Shown in pieces: positions 55,244 through 63,780 of a stretch of 64,000 nucleotides of DNA. The stretch comes from Runella sp. MFBS21. GTDB lineage: Bacteria; Bacteroidota; Bacteroidia; Cytophagales; Spirosomataceae. Position numbers and translations under genes: made by a program. Location: the NCBI RefSeq assembly GCF_029433105.1, contig NZ_JARNTW010000011.1, positions 146,087 to 210,086 of the forward strand, read 5' to 3'. Within the stretch, counting starts at the first letter, position 1. Each line of letters starts with the position of its first letter. Below the pieces are notes generated by a model, which did not search any database, had not been told where the DNA came from, and worked only from the letters and a program-made list of their open reading frames with translations.

Positions 55244-56653
55244 ATGAAAAAATATCTTTTGTTTTTGTCGTTTCTGTGCTTAACCCAACAATGCCTTTTG
55301 GCCCAATCCCAACCTGATTGGAAAGAAGTAGGCCAACTCAAAACCCGCGATGCCAAAGAAATAAAAAAGAGTACATGGAGCATTGGCGGCGAAACCCTCG
55401 ACCGTGACTACACTGATTATCAGTCTTACAAAACCTATTTAGGGCCTTTAGGTGCCAAGCGTATCCGTTTGCAGGGAGGTTGGTCAAAGTGTGAAAAAGT
55501 CAAAGGGACCTATGATTTTGCGTGGCTTGATGCCATTATTCCCGATGCGGCGTCGCGTGGAGTAGCACCTTGGGTAGAATTGTCATACGGAAATCCAATC
55601 TATGAAGGGGGAGGCGAAGCCAAATTGGCGGGGCATATTCCGACTTCTCCCGAAGGGTTGCAAGGCTGGGACAATTGGGTAAGAGCTATGGTAACAAGGT
55701 ACAAAAATCAGGTACCTCAGTGGGAAATTTGGAACGAACCCGACATCAACCGCAATCATACGGGCAAACAAATCGGGGAGTTTTATGTACGTACGGCCAA
55801 AATCGTGAAGAGTATTCAGCCCGATGCCCAGCTCATTGCTTTGGGAATGGCAAGCGTTACAAATCTCAATTTTGTACGTGATTTTATGGAATATCTTTAT
55901 CAAAACAACGCCCTTGATTTGATTGATATTCTGACGTATCATGGTTATTCGCCTAATCCCGATGTATCGTATCCGCACATCGAAAGGCTGCGCGCCATTG
56001 TGTGGAGTTATAAGCCTGAAGTGATTTTTATGCAGGGCGAAAATGGGGCTCCTTCTCAGAAAAAAGGCACGACCGTTGGCGCTATGACCGACCAAGATTG
56101 GTCAGAACTTACCCAAGCCAAGTGGGATTTGCGTCGTATGCTCGGTGATAATGGGAGAGGAATTGCTACTAATCTGTTTACAATCAGCGATATTCATTAT
56201 GCCGCAGGCGACCACATGGTAGGTATCAACTCAAAAGGTTTGCTCAAAACCAATCCTGATAAAACCATCGAACGGCCCAAACTAAGCTATAAAGCCGCCC
56301 AACACGTTTTCTCTCTTTTTGATGACCAAATCGAATTGGTAAAAGCAAAACCTGCCACCAACCAATCTACAGTATATGTATTTCAGTACCAACACAGACA
56401 AAACAAAGGGAGTTTAGTCACCCTTTGGAGCGGAGAAGCTCGTCCCGCCGAAACTTACGATCCTAAATCGACGACTGTCACGATAGACGGAAATTTTAAA
56501 AGTCCCGTGTATGTAGATTTGATTTCGGGAAAAGTGTATGATATTCCTAAATCCCAAATCAAAAAAGAAGGTAATCGACTTGTGTTGAGCAATATACCTG
56601 TGCCTGATTATCCTGTTTTAGTAGCTGAAAAAAGTGCTCTTGCTCTAAAATAA
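55244..56653 (+). CDS. Clan GH-A glycoside hydrolase (GH39-like)
   Basis: A 469-residue exported protein (signal about 1-21). TIM barrel with LGAKRIRLQGGWSKCEKVKG, acid/base Glu165 in QWEIWNEPD, DILTYHGYSP, and nucleophile Glu266 in IFMQGENGAPS. The layout resembles GH39 (xylosidase/iduronidase group), but other clan A families cannot be excluded. A C-terminal beta-sandwich (about 375-465) follows. Probably cleaves backbone or side-chain linkages of the same polysaccharide as its neighbours. Confidence 0.75.
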   Translation: MKKYLLFLSFLCLTQQCLLAQSQPDWKEVGQLKTRDAKEIKKSTWSIGGETLDRDYTDYQSYKTYLGPLGAKRIRLQGGWSKCEKVKGTYDFAWLDAIIPDAASRGVAPWVELSYGNPIYEGGGEAKLAGHIPTSPEGLQGWDNWVRAMVTRYKNQVPQWEIWNEPDINRNHTGKQIGEFYVRTAKIVKSIQPDAQLIALGMASVTNLNFVRDFMEYLYQNNALDLIDILTYHGYSPNPDVSYPHIERLRAIVWSYKPEVIFMQGENGAPSQKKGTTVGAMTDQDWSELTQAKWDLRRMLGDNGRGIATNLFTISDIHYAAGDHMVGINSKGLLKTNPDKTIERPKLSYKAAQHVFSLFDDQIELVKAKPATNQSTVYVFQYQHRQNKGSLVTLWSGEARPAETYDPKSTTVTIDGNFKSPVYVDLISGKVYDIPKSQIKKEGNRLVLSNIPVPDYPVLVAEKSALALK

Positions 56654-56701
56654 AAACATGATTCTTTTACGCTCTCGACGCCCCATAACCCACCTTTCAT
56701 C

Positions 56702-58357
56702 ATGAAACAACTGCATACACTTGATTACTTGGCGATTTTCCTATACATGATTATTATGTCAGGTATCGGGATTTTTATGGGCCGATTTGTTAAAAATATT
56801 AATGATTATTTTAAAGGCGGAAATGGCGTAAGCTGGATTGCGGGCGGAATCAGCAACTTCATGACCAAATTCAGTACGGTGATTTTTGTAGCCTATGCCG
56901 GAATCGCCTACAAAGATGGATTAGTAGCTATCACGGTGCTTTGGAGTACGGTTTTTCCGTCGCTAGTGGCAGTAGCTTTTTTTGCAAAACGCTGGAAAAG
57001 AGCAGGAATCATCAGTCCGGTAGAATTTTTGGAGACACGTTTCAATGCTTCTATCCGCCAGATTTTTTCGTGGAGCGGAGTTGTTTTCAAATTGCTTGAT
57101 GACATGATAAAACTCTACGCTATTGGGCTTTTTGTGACTGCTGCGTCCGGTATTTCTTTCGAAACTGCGGTGATTGGGTGTGGTGTTGTGGTGACGCTTT
57201 ATACAGTGATTGGAGGTTTTTGGGCCGTGATTGTCACCGATGTTGTGCAATTTGTGATACTTTTCATTGCTACGCTCATTTTGGTGCCACTCTCGTATCA
57301 GGCGGCGGGAGGGCTGGAAAATATGAGAGCCGTTATCCCTGAAAACATGACTTGGACCAACGGCGAAAAAGGAATGCCGTGGTTTTTGGTGGCTTATTAT
57401 GTACTGATTATCATTCGTTACAGCGGAAATTGGACTTTTATTCAGCGTTTTTATAGTGCCAAAAGTGAGGAAGATGGCCAAAAATTGGGGCTTTTCTCCG
57501 CATTGTTGTTCTTCATTTTTCCTGTTATTTTTTTATTCCCGCCCATTGCTGCGCGGGTGATTATTCCTGATCTCGACAATCCCGAAATGGCCTACGTAAG
57601 TCTTTGTCTCAAACTGCTGCCAGAGGGAATTATGGGATTGATGATGGCGGCGATGTTTTCGGCCACCATGTCGGTATTGAGTGCCGAGTACAATGTAACG
57701 GCAAGTGTGCTTACTCGCGATATTTACCAACGTGTTTTTCGTCCCAATGCAAGTGGCAAAGAAGCACTTTTGGTGGGTAGGTTGATGACCCTTGGCGTTG
57801 GAACCGTCGTAACCGTTGGAGCCTTGTTTGTGGGAGGATTTGGGGGCGCTTTTGAAGCCAACAAATTACTAGGAGGCATATTTGCGGTTCCGATGATTGT
57901 GCCGGTCATATTTGGAATTATTTACCGCAAACCACAGCCTTGGGGAGCGTTGGCCACCTTGTTTGTGGGTACGTTTGTGGGTTTTGCCCTCAACGCCAAC
58001 AAAGACATTCGTTGGGAATTTGCGACCCTCATAGAAATCGCCGTTTGCATTCTTATTTTCTTTATTTCGGGCTTAGTGCCTTCCAAAAATGAAAATTACA
58101 ACCAAAAAGTAGCGGCTTTTTTTAAGAAGTTAACCATTCCTTTTGTTCCCAATCCAGAGTCAAAAGGAAGCGATGCCTTTGCTAATGCAATCAAACTCAT
58201 GTATGGTATTGCGTTTGGTCTGACGGGCTTGATGTTTATCGTCATGGGGATGCCATCCCGCGCTACGATTAGCGGGCAGTTGGCTCTTCTTTCTGGTACA
58301 CTTTGCGTTGTTGTGGCTGCATTTTTATATTTCAAAAAAAGTAAACAACATTCATAA
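56702..58357 (+). CDS. Sodium:solute symporter (SSF/SGLT family)
   Basis: A 551-residue integral membrane protein with about 13 helices. SSF hallmarks: VKNINDYFKGGNGVSWIAGG near the start, IYTVIGGFWAVIVTDVVQF-like segment (about 165-190), NWTFIQRFYSAKSEEDGQKL and MMAAMFSATMSVLSAEYNVT, followed by SVLTRDIYQRVF. Takes up a small solute with Na+; here probably the mono- or disaccharide uronate released in the periplasm. Its TAA stop shares one base with the next ATG (TAATG). Confidence 0.92.
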   Translation: MKQLHTLDYLAIFLYMIIMSGIGIFMGRFVKNINDYFKGGNGVSWIAGGISNFMTKFSTVIFVAYAGIAYKDGLVAITVLWSTVFPSLVAVAFFAKRWKRAGIISPVEFLETRFNASIRQIFSWSGVVFKLLDDMIKLYAIGLFVTAASGISFETAVIGCGVVVTLYTVIGGFWAVIVTDVVQFVILFIATLILVPLSYQAAGGLENMRAVIPENMTWTNGEKGMPWFLVAYYVLIIIRYSGNWTFIQRFYSAKSEEDGQKLGLFSALLFFIFPVIFLFPPIAARVIIPDLDNPEMAYVSLCLKLLPEGIMGLMMAAMFSATMSVLSAEYNVTASVLTRDIYQRVFRPNASGKEALLVGRLMTLGVGTVVTVGALFVGGFGGAFEANKLLGGIFAVPMIVPVIFGIIYRKPQPWGALATLFVGTFVGFALNANKDIRWEFATLIEIAVCILIFFISGLVPSKNENYNQKVAAFFKKLTIPFVPNPESKGSDAFANAIKLMYGIAFGLTGLMFIVMGMPSRATISGQLALLSGTLCVVVAAFLYFKKSKQHS

Positions 58358-59058
58358 TGAGTTATTTAGCCAATAAAATCGTCTTTATTACGGGAGCTTC
58401 GAGCGGTATCGGTAAAGCTACTGCCTTGATGCTTTTGGAAGCGGGAGCAAAGGTTTTTGACTTTAGCCGAACGCATCAACTGGCCGAGGAAGTAAGCCAC
58501 CCCAATTTACGTTCGTTCAGAGGCAATGTAGGAAATGAAGCCGACGTAGTCGCTGGCTTTGCGGCCTGTGTGGAAGCGTTTGGGGGAGTGGATGTTTTGC
58601 TCAATAATGCTGGCGTTGGTGTTTTGACGACCGACCTCTCCTCTACCGATTTGGATACGTTTGAACAAATGTTTGAGGTAAACGTTAAGGGTGTTTTTCT
58701 ATGTAACAGAGAAGCTTTAAAAATAATGAAACCTCAAAAGGCGGGTCATATCCTGACAGTCATTTCGATGGCAGGACAGCGCACCAATCCCAACGCTCCC
58801 GTGTACTGTGCTTCCAAATTTGGGGCAAGAGGGCTGAGCAGCGGCCTTGCTGATCAAGCACTTAAACTCGGTATCAAAGTAACCGACATTAATCCTGGGC
58901 CAACCGATAGCAATTATTGGGGCGACCGTCAAGTACCACGCGAGAAGTTTTTGAAGGTAGAAGACGTGGCGCGTGTCATTGTGTTTGTGTTGAATCAGCC
59001 TGATTATGTGCTTATCAGGGAAATAAATTTTGACAATATGAAATTTTTGATATCATGA
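58357..59058 (+). CDS. Short-chain dehydrogenase/reductase of the uronate operon
   Basis: A 233-residue classical SDR: TGASSGIG (12-19), NNAG (83-86), Ser137, Tyr150 and Lys154 (YCASK). SRTHQ after strand 2 suggests NADP. Translationally coupled on both sides (TAATG with the symporter, ATGA with RraA). Its place suggests reduction or oxidation of a sugar-acid intermediate. Not a KduD: it lacks the KduD-specific motifs seen in the gene at 45384. Confidence 0.88.
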   Translation: MSYLANKIVFITGASSGIGKATALMLLEAGAKVFDFSRTHQLAEEVSHPNLRSFRGNVGNEADVVAGFAACVEAFGGVDVLLNNAGVGVLTTDLSSTDLDTFEQMFEVNVKGVFLCNREALKIMKPQKAGHILTVISMAGQRTNPNAPVYCASKFGARGLSSGLADQALKLGIKVTDINPGPTDSNYWGDRQVPREKFLKVEDVARVIVFVLNQPDYVLIREINFDNMKFLIS

Positions 59059-59780
59059 ATACCAATGGACATCATTCACAGGACACGACTCACACGGCGG
59101 AAGAGATTCGTCCTCCCTCTCCTTTTCCGATTTCAGTCGCCGAAATGCGCGAGCGTTATTTGAGACTTTATACGGGAGCTGTCAACGACATTTTACGTTT
59201 CAATTACCAAATGCACGCTACCAGCTTGCCGTCGTGCTTTGCTCCTTTACGGGAAGAAATGAAACTAGCTGGTTTGGCCTTTACGGTCAAAGGTGGCCCC
59301 GATATTACCACCGAAGGTGAATTTGAAATGCGTGCCCAAATGCTCGAAGCGCTCCACGAAGATGCGGTGGTCGTATGGGATTGTACGGGCGACAGCGTTA
59401 CGTCACAATGGGGCGAAGTGATGACGATGGCGGCGCTCAAACTGGGCTGTCGAGGGGCTGTGATAAACGGTATCAGAGATACCCAAGCGATTCTTAAACA
59501 GGGGTTTCCTGTTTTCCACCAATTTAAGTCAAACACAGGTATGTTGGGGCGTTTTAGAATGTACCATTACCAAAAACCCATTCTTATGGGAGAGGTTATT
59601 GTCAAACCCGGCGATTGGGTATTTGGGGATATTGATGGTGTGATTTCTATTCCGCAACACATCGCCTATGATGTATTGCTGGCCACCGAAAAATTGATGT
59701 TTAAAGAAGATGAAATCAGAGAAATGGTCGAATCGGGGATGAAACCTACTGATGTAGTCAAAAATGGAGGTTATTTTTAA
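59055..59780 (+). CDS. RraA-like aldolase/decarboxylase family protein
   Basis: A 241-residue protein with the RraA/HMG-aldolase fold: TGAVNDILRFN, GLAFTVKGGPDITTEGE, then the catalytic loop GEVMTMAALKLGCRGAVING followed by IRD (Gly120-Glu121 to Arg141-Asp142, spacing as in 4-hydroxy-4-methyl-2-oxoglutarate aldolase), and PGDWVFGDIDGVISIPQHIA. Members cleave 4-hydroxy-2-oxo acids or decarboxylate oxaloacetate. RNase regulation is confined to enterobacterial RraA and is unlikely here. In this operon it could replace KDPG-type aldolase cleavage of a sugar-acid intermediate (inference). Confidence 0.85.
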   Translation: MNTNGHHSQDTTHTAEEIRPPSPFPISVAEMRERYLRLYTGAVNDILRFNYQMHATSLPSCFAPLREEMKLAGLAFTVKGGPDITTEGEFEMRAQMLEALHEDAVVVWDCTGDSVTSQWGEVMTMAALKLGCRGAVINGIRDTQAILKQGFPVFHQFKSNTGMLGRFRMYHYQKPILMGEVIVKPGDWVFGDIDGVISIPQHIAYDVLLATEKLMFKEDEIREMVESGMKPTDVVKNGGYF

Positions 59781-59781
59781 G

Positions 59782-61833
59782 ATGCCTATATTTCTGAACG
59801 ATACCGAAAAAACAATCATTTTGCGTGAAATCACAAATGAGCAGTCCGCTATTTCGTTGTTTTTTGGTGCTTTACAAAAACGTGTATACGAACGTGTCTC
59901 TTGGGCGAATTTGTTAGGACCCAATGCCACTACCATTTGGTGGCATTCGGCAGCCGAATACCTATCTGATGCCGCCTTGAGCTATGCTTTACGTCCCACG
60001 GAAGAGTTGGGTCAATGGCTCCAAAAAGAGACCCTCAATATCATAAGAAAAGACCTTTATGAATGGGTCGGTCCCGAATTTCGTGACCATTCTGACCCCT
60101 TTACGGGTCATCTCGAAACCGCTCATTTGTCGTGGGGTGTGTCGGTAGTTTATGATTTAGCGAAAAATGCTTTTGACGAAAGCCAACAACAAGAAATCCG
60201 TACAGCACTAAGAAATAAAGCCCTTCTACTTTGCCGAAGATGGCTTACCCAAAATTATCATTTAGCCAACTGGCGCAGTATTTTGTTTAGTGGGGCGATG
60301 GTAGCGGCGGTTGTTTTGGAAGAGGAACAAATCATTGGTGAACTACTACCCGAATTCGAATTGTGTCAAGATGCCCTGCAAGAAGATGGTTCTTACGGCG
60401 AATCATTGCAGTATGCAAATTACTTACTTCTGGCACTCACATTTGCAAAAGAGGCTATTTTACGGAAATATTCTTACCTAAAACAGCCCATTTTTGACGT
60501 ACACAATACAATCAACTGGTTTGCCACCAGTATGTTTTATACAAAATCTTTGGAAGGATGGGGCGAAATTCCTCGCGCCCGAGCTGCCAATTTCAACGAC
60601 AGTGCGGCTATTTTTCGTCCTTCTGGCGATGTGTTGCTACATATAGCTGCACGAAGCAAAAACGAAACCGAAAAAGGATTGGCAAAATGGTTGTTTGAGA
60701 CTTACTATTTGGCCGTTCCTGACCAAGGCCCTCACGATTTGGCGACATTGGGAATGCGTAATGATTGGGGGTTTTTGACGCTTCCTTTATTGACTTACGA
60801 GGCGAGAAGTATTTCTCCAGAAGAGGCCCCTCTACCTTTAACCACTTCATTTTCAAACGGAAATACTTTTGTGAGAGATGCATGGAATGGTAAAACAATC
60901 CTCGCTGTCAATGGAGGAAGTGAGCCTTTGAATGGCTTGGGTCATTTGCATGGCGATTTAAACAGTTTTATTCTGGTTCATAACAACGAACGACTCTTGG
61001 CCGACCCAGGCCATAGCTGCTATCGAAATATCATTCATGGGCTAGAGAGTAGCTCACAAACACATAATACTTGTACTTTTTTGATAGAAAAAGAGTCGCT
61101 GGGATTACAAGAAGATTTGGCAAAAGCGTCGTTGTTAGAACAAAAGAGTGTTTTTCCTCGTCGAAAAATAGTAAATGGCAAAGGGGGAGAAAAAATTGAA
61201 AGAGGCGATAAACGCTTGATTTGTGACAAAAATGAGGTGGTTTCGGTCGTGGGAGCGGAAGTAGGAAAAGCCTATGGGCAACCCATTCAGGAATTTTCAA
61301 GATTTTGGATTTTGGCGGGGAGCCACGTATTGTTTATAGTTGACCAAATTAGTGCTGATTACCCCGTGACTACTATTTGGAATTGGGTTGTAAATAATCG
61401 CGATGGACATACCACTTGGCAAAAAGATAAAGCTTGCCTCACCGTCAGAAAGAACCAATCGGGCATGAAACTTTTTCATGGAGGAAGTGGCTCTTTTTCG
61501 TATCCTGTGTATGGTTTTTTACATGACGCTTATCATCCCGAACCCAATCAATTGGGAGAAGGAAAATCAGGGAATGCGTTGGTATTTCGTTTTACAGAAG
61601 GACAAAAATTGACGACAAGAACGGTGGTACATGCGATTGCCTTAGACGAGCCTGATTTGTTGACAAACTGGAATTTGCAAGCAACAGAAAATAGTTTCAC
61701 ACTTCAAAGCGATACCCGAAAATGGACATTGAACATCAAGGATAAAAATTGGTTTTCAATGGTTTCGGGGCATGGCCGAAGGTGGGATATTGTAAATGAG
61801 AATGAAAAATTTGTGTTAAAAAGAACCCAATAA
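59782..61833 (+). CDS. Heparinase II/III-like protein without an export signal
   Basis: About 683 residues from the ATG at 59782, one base after the RraA stop. An in-frame ATG at 59764 overlaps RraA and adds only MEVIFK. N-terminal alpha/alpha barrel (ETAHLSWGVSVVYDLAKNAF, NYHLANWRSILFSGAMVAAV, EDGSYGESLQYANYLLLAL), then the Hepar_II_III beta-sandwich: GLGHLHGDLNSFILVHNNER, LLADPGHSCYRN and SSSQTHNTCTF, with conserved His and Tyr positions. Relatives are lyases of alginate, heparin or similar uronans (PL12/15/17 type). No signal peptide is visible, so it may act on short oligosaccharides in the cytosol, as some exo-oligo-lyases do. Confidence 0.8.
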   Translation: MPIFLNDTEKTIILREITNEQSAISLFFGALQKRVYERVSWANLLGPNATTIWWHSAAEYLSDAALSYALRPTEELGQWLQKETLNIIRKDLYEWVGPEFRDHSDPFTGHLETAHLSWGVSVVYDLAKNAFDESQQQEIRTALRNKALLLCRRWLTQNYHLANWRSILFSGAMVAAVVLEEEQIIGELLPEFELCQDALQEDGSYGESLQYANYLLLALTFAKEAILRKYSYLKQPIFDVHNTINWFATSMFYTKSLEGWGEIPRARAANFNDSAAIFRPSGDVLLHIAARSKNETEKGLAKWLFETYYLAVPDQGPHDLATLGMRNDWGFLTLPLLTYEARSISPEEAPLPLTTSFSNGNTFVRDAWNGKTILAVNGGSEPLNGLGHLHGDLNSFILVHNNERLLADPGHSCYRNIIHGLESSSQTHNTCTFLIEKESLGLQEDLAKASLLEQKSVFPRRKIVNGKGGEKIERGDKRLICDKNEVVSVVGAEVGKAYGQPIQEFSRFWILAGSHVLFIVDQISADYPVTTIWNWVVNNRDGHTTWQKDKACLTVRKNQSGMKLFHGGSGSFSYPVYGFLHDAYHPEPNQLGEGKSGNALVFRFTEGQKLTTRTVVHAIALDEPDLLTNWNLQATENSFTLQSDTRKWTLNIKDKNWFSMVSGHGRRWDIVNENEKFVLKRTQ

Positions 61834-61836
61834 ACG

Positions 61837-62214
61837 ATGAAAGTTCTCGGAATAGACCACCCAGCTGTAGCGGCCAATAATGTTGAGAAATTGGCAGATT
61901 GGTATTGTGAAGTATTGGGGTATGAAAAGGTGTTTTTGCATCCAAAACCCGTTTGGATTCTGAAAGCTCCTGATGGGACACTGCTCGAAATCATGCCTAA
62001 AGACGATACTTCACGGCCTGCAAGAACGACTTGGACGCCTGGCTGGTCGCACGTGGCTTTGCGGGTAGAAGATATCGTAGCAGCGATTGAACACTTAAAT
62101 AAATTTCAAGTGACGTGGGCTGGAGAATTAAGCAGTGCCATTGGCGGCGGTAAAGTGCGGAGCCTCTTAGATATAGAAGGTAATTTGCTGCAAATTCTGC
62201 AGAGAGACTTATAA
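61837..62214 (+). CDS. VOC (glyoxalase/dioxygenase fold) protein 1
   Basis: A 125-residue vicinal-oxygen-chelate protein. KVLGIDHPAVAANNVEKLAD, WYCEVLGYE, LLEIMP, GWSHVALRVEDI and DIEGNLLQIL fit the two-module fold. Likely metal ligands are His8, Glu51 and His72, with Gln119 where Glu is usual. About half identical to the next VOC gene. Starts 3 bp after the lyase-like gene. Possible isomerase or lyase acting on a keto-sugar acid; activity unknown. Confidence 0.85.
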   Translation: MKVLGIDHPAVAANNVEKLADWYCEVLGYEKVFLHPKPVWILKAPDGTLLEIMPKDDTSRPARTTWTPGWSHVALRVEDIVAAIEHLNKFQVTWAGELSSAIGGGKVRSLLDIEGNLLQILQRDL

Positions 62215-62294
62215 TTGATTCATAGTCAAGTTTTAAGCTATTCGTTTGCCCAAAAAAGGTGAACCGGATTTCTATTTTCTAAACCAAAAATAAA

Positions 62295-62687
62295 ATGGAA
62301 AATTTTAAAGTGAAAGGTATTGATCATCCGGCTTTAGCTGCCGAAAATGTAGAACAACTCTCTACGTGGTACTGTGAGGTATTGGGTTACGAAGTACTCT
62401 TCAAAGACCCACGTCCTATTTGGTTACTAAAAGCCCCTGACAGCTCCATACTCGAAATATTGCCCAACGACGGAAAACCTCGCCCCAACCGTACCAATCT
62501 AACGTTGGGATGGTCGCACCTGGCGTTTAAAGTAGACGATATTGAATTGGGAGTCAATTATTTAGACAAGCATAATGTCAAATGGACGAGTGTGCTTTCT
62601 CCTGCTACGGGAGGGGGGCGAGTACGGACATTTTTGGATCCCGAAGGAAATACATTACAATTAATTGAACGCCCAAAATCAAATTAA
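62295..62687 (+). CDS. VOC (glyoxalase/dioxygenase fold) protein 2
   Basis: A 130-residue paralogue of the preceding VOC protein, sharing GIDHPA, WYCEVLGYE, ILEILP, LGWSHLAFKVDDI and DPEGNTLQLI, again with Gln at the last ligand position. The 80-bp gap after VOC 1 holds no recognised signal. The tandem copies could form a heteromeric enzyme or act on successive intermediates. The MDR gene follows 2 bp later. Confidence 0.85.
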   Translation: MENFKVKGIDHPALAAENVEQLSTWYCEVLGYEVLFKDPRPIWLLKAPDSSILEILPNDGKPRPNRTNLTLGWSHLAFKVDDIELGVNYLDKHNVKWTSVLSPATGGGRVRTFLDPEGNTLQLIERPKSN

Positions 62688-62689
62688 TC

Positions 62690-63706
62690 ATGGAAGCATT
62701 GTTTTATGAAGGAAACCACTCCTTTACGCTCAAAACCATTGAAAAACAACCTCTGCAAGCAGGAGAAGTACGTCTAAAAGTAGCTTATGTGGGAGTATGT
62801 GGTACCGACGTTCATATTTATCATGGCAAAATGGACGCAAGAGTAAAAATACCTCAGGTGATTGGGCACGAAGTATCGGGAATCATTGATGAAATAGCCG
62901 AAGATGTAAGTGACTGGGAAGTAGGTGAAAAGGTTACCGTTCGTCCTTTGAATCCTGGGCAAGAAGTGCCCGCCGACAATGGTTATCGACACATTGGCCA
63001 ACATCTCAAATTCATCGGTATTGATTCCCCCGGAGGTATGCAGCAGTACTGGAATGTACCTGCGTTTACACTTCACCGTTTACCCCAAAACTTATCCCTT
63101 TCTCTGGGAGCGATGATTGAGCCGTTGGCGGTGGCTTGTCATGATGTTCGTCTTGGCGAATTGAAGTCTGGCGAAAATGCAGTCATCATTGGCGGAGGGC
63201 CTATCGGTTTGTTGATTGCCTTGGTGGCACGTCAGAAAGGGGCTAATGTGCTTATTTCGGAGGTAAACCACAGTCGTATAGAGTTTATCCAATCGCTAGG
63301 GTTTCAAACAGTCAATCCCATAGAAGAAGATTTAGTAAAAGGAGTGGAAAGTTTTTCCGACGGGGCGATGGCAGATGTAGTTTTTGAAGTTTCGGGTGTA
63401 CAGGCCGGTGTAACTGCCATGACTCAACTTCCCAAAGTACGTGGGCGGATTGTGATGGTAGCGATTCATTCCGAACCCAAAGCGGTAGATTTATTTCGAT
63501 TTTTCTGGCGCGAAATCAAATTGATTGGAGCACGAGTGTACGAGCCTGAGGATTTTGAAGAGGCTATTTCTTTGGCATCAAGTGGTGTACTTCCTTTAGC
63601 CGAAATGATTACCCAAATCTCTCCTCTAGCCGATGCGCAACAGATTTTTGAAATCATTGACCAAAATCCTGCGGGCATGAAATACCTTCTAGAGATTGAC
63701 GATTAA
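62690..63706 (+). CDS. MDR family alcohol/polyol dehydrogenase lacking the structural zinc site
   Basis: A 338-residue medium-chain dehydrogenase. Catalytic zinc ligands Cys37 (GVCGTD), His60-Glu61 (GHE) and Glu144 (EPLAVA) are present, as is the NAD fold IIGGGPIGLLIALVA (167-181). The four cysteines that normally bind structural zinc (about residues 88-107) are absent: the lobe reads NPGQEVPADNGYRHIGQ. Related enzymes include threonine and sorbitol dehydrogenases. Last gene of the operon; probably oxidises or reduces a sugar-acid intermediate. Confidence 0.88.
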   Translation: MEALFYEGNHSFTLKTIEKQPLQAGEVRLKVAYVGVCGTDVHIYHGKMDARVKIPQVIGHEVSGIIDEIAEDVSDWEVGEKVTVRPLNPGQEVPADNGYRHIGQHLKFIGIDSPGGMQQYWNVPAFTLHRLPQNLSLSLGAMIEPLAVACHDVRLGELKSGENAVIIGGGPIGLLIALVARQKGANVLISEVNHSRIEFIQSLGFQTVNPIEEDLVKGVESFSDGAMADVVFEVSGVQAGVTAMTQLPKVRGRIVMVAIHSEPKAVDLFRFFWREIKLIGARVYEPEDFEEAISLASSGVLPLAEMITQISPLADAQQIFEIIDQNPAGMKYLLEIDD

Positions 63707-63727
63707 TTGAGCGTAAGCACTCATATA

Positions 63728-63761
63728 AAAACAGTTGCTCTTAAGTAAGAACAACTGTTTT
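63728..63761. terminator. Bidirectional terminator at the end of the uronate operon
   Basis: AAAACAGTTG (63728-63737) pairs with CAACTGTTTT (63752-63761), extended inward by CTCTT/AAGAA with one mismatch. A/T runs flank both sides. It ends the plus-strand operon (stop at 63706) and the convergent minus-strand gene (stop at 63781). Confidence 0.85.
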
Positions 63762-63780
63762 GACACCATTCACTCTCCCA

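Noticed and set aside
59055-59780. RNase E regulator RraA
   Set aside because: The catalytic Gly-Glu and Arg-Asp positions and the sugar-acid operon context favour an aldolase/decarboxylase role over RNase regulation.
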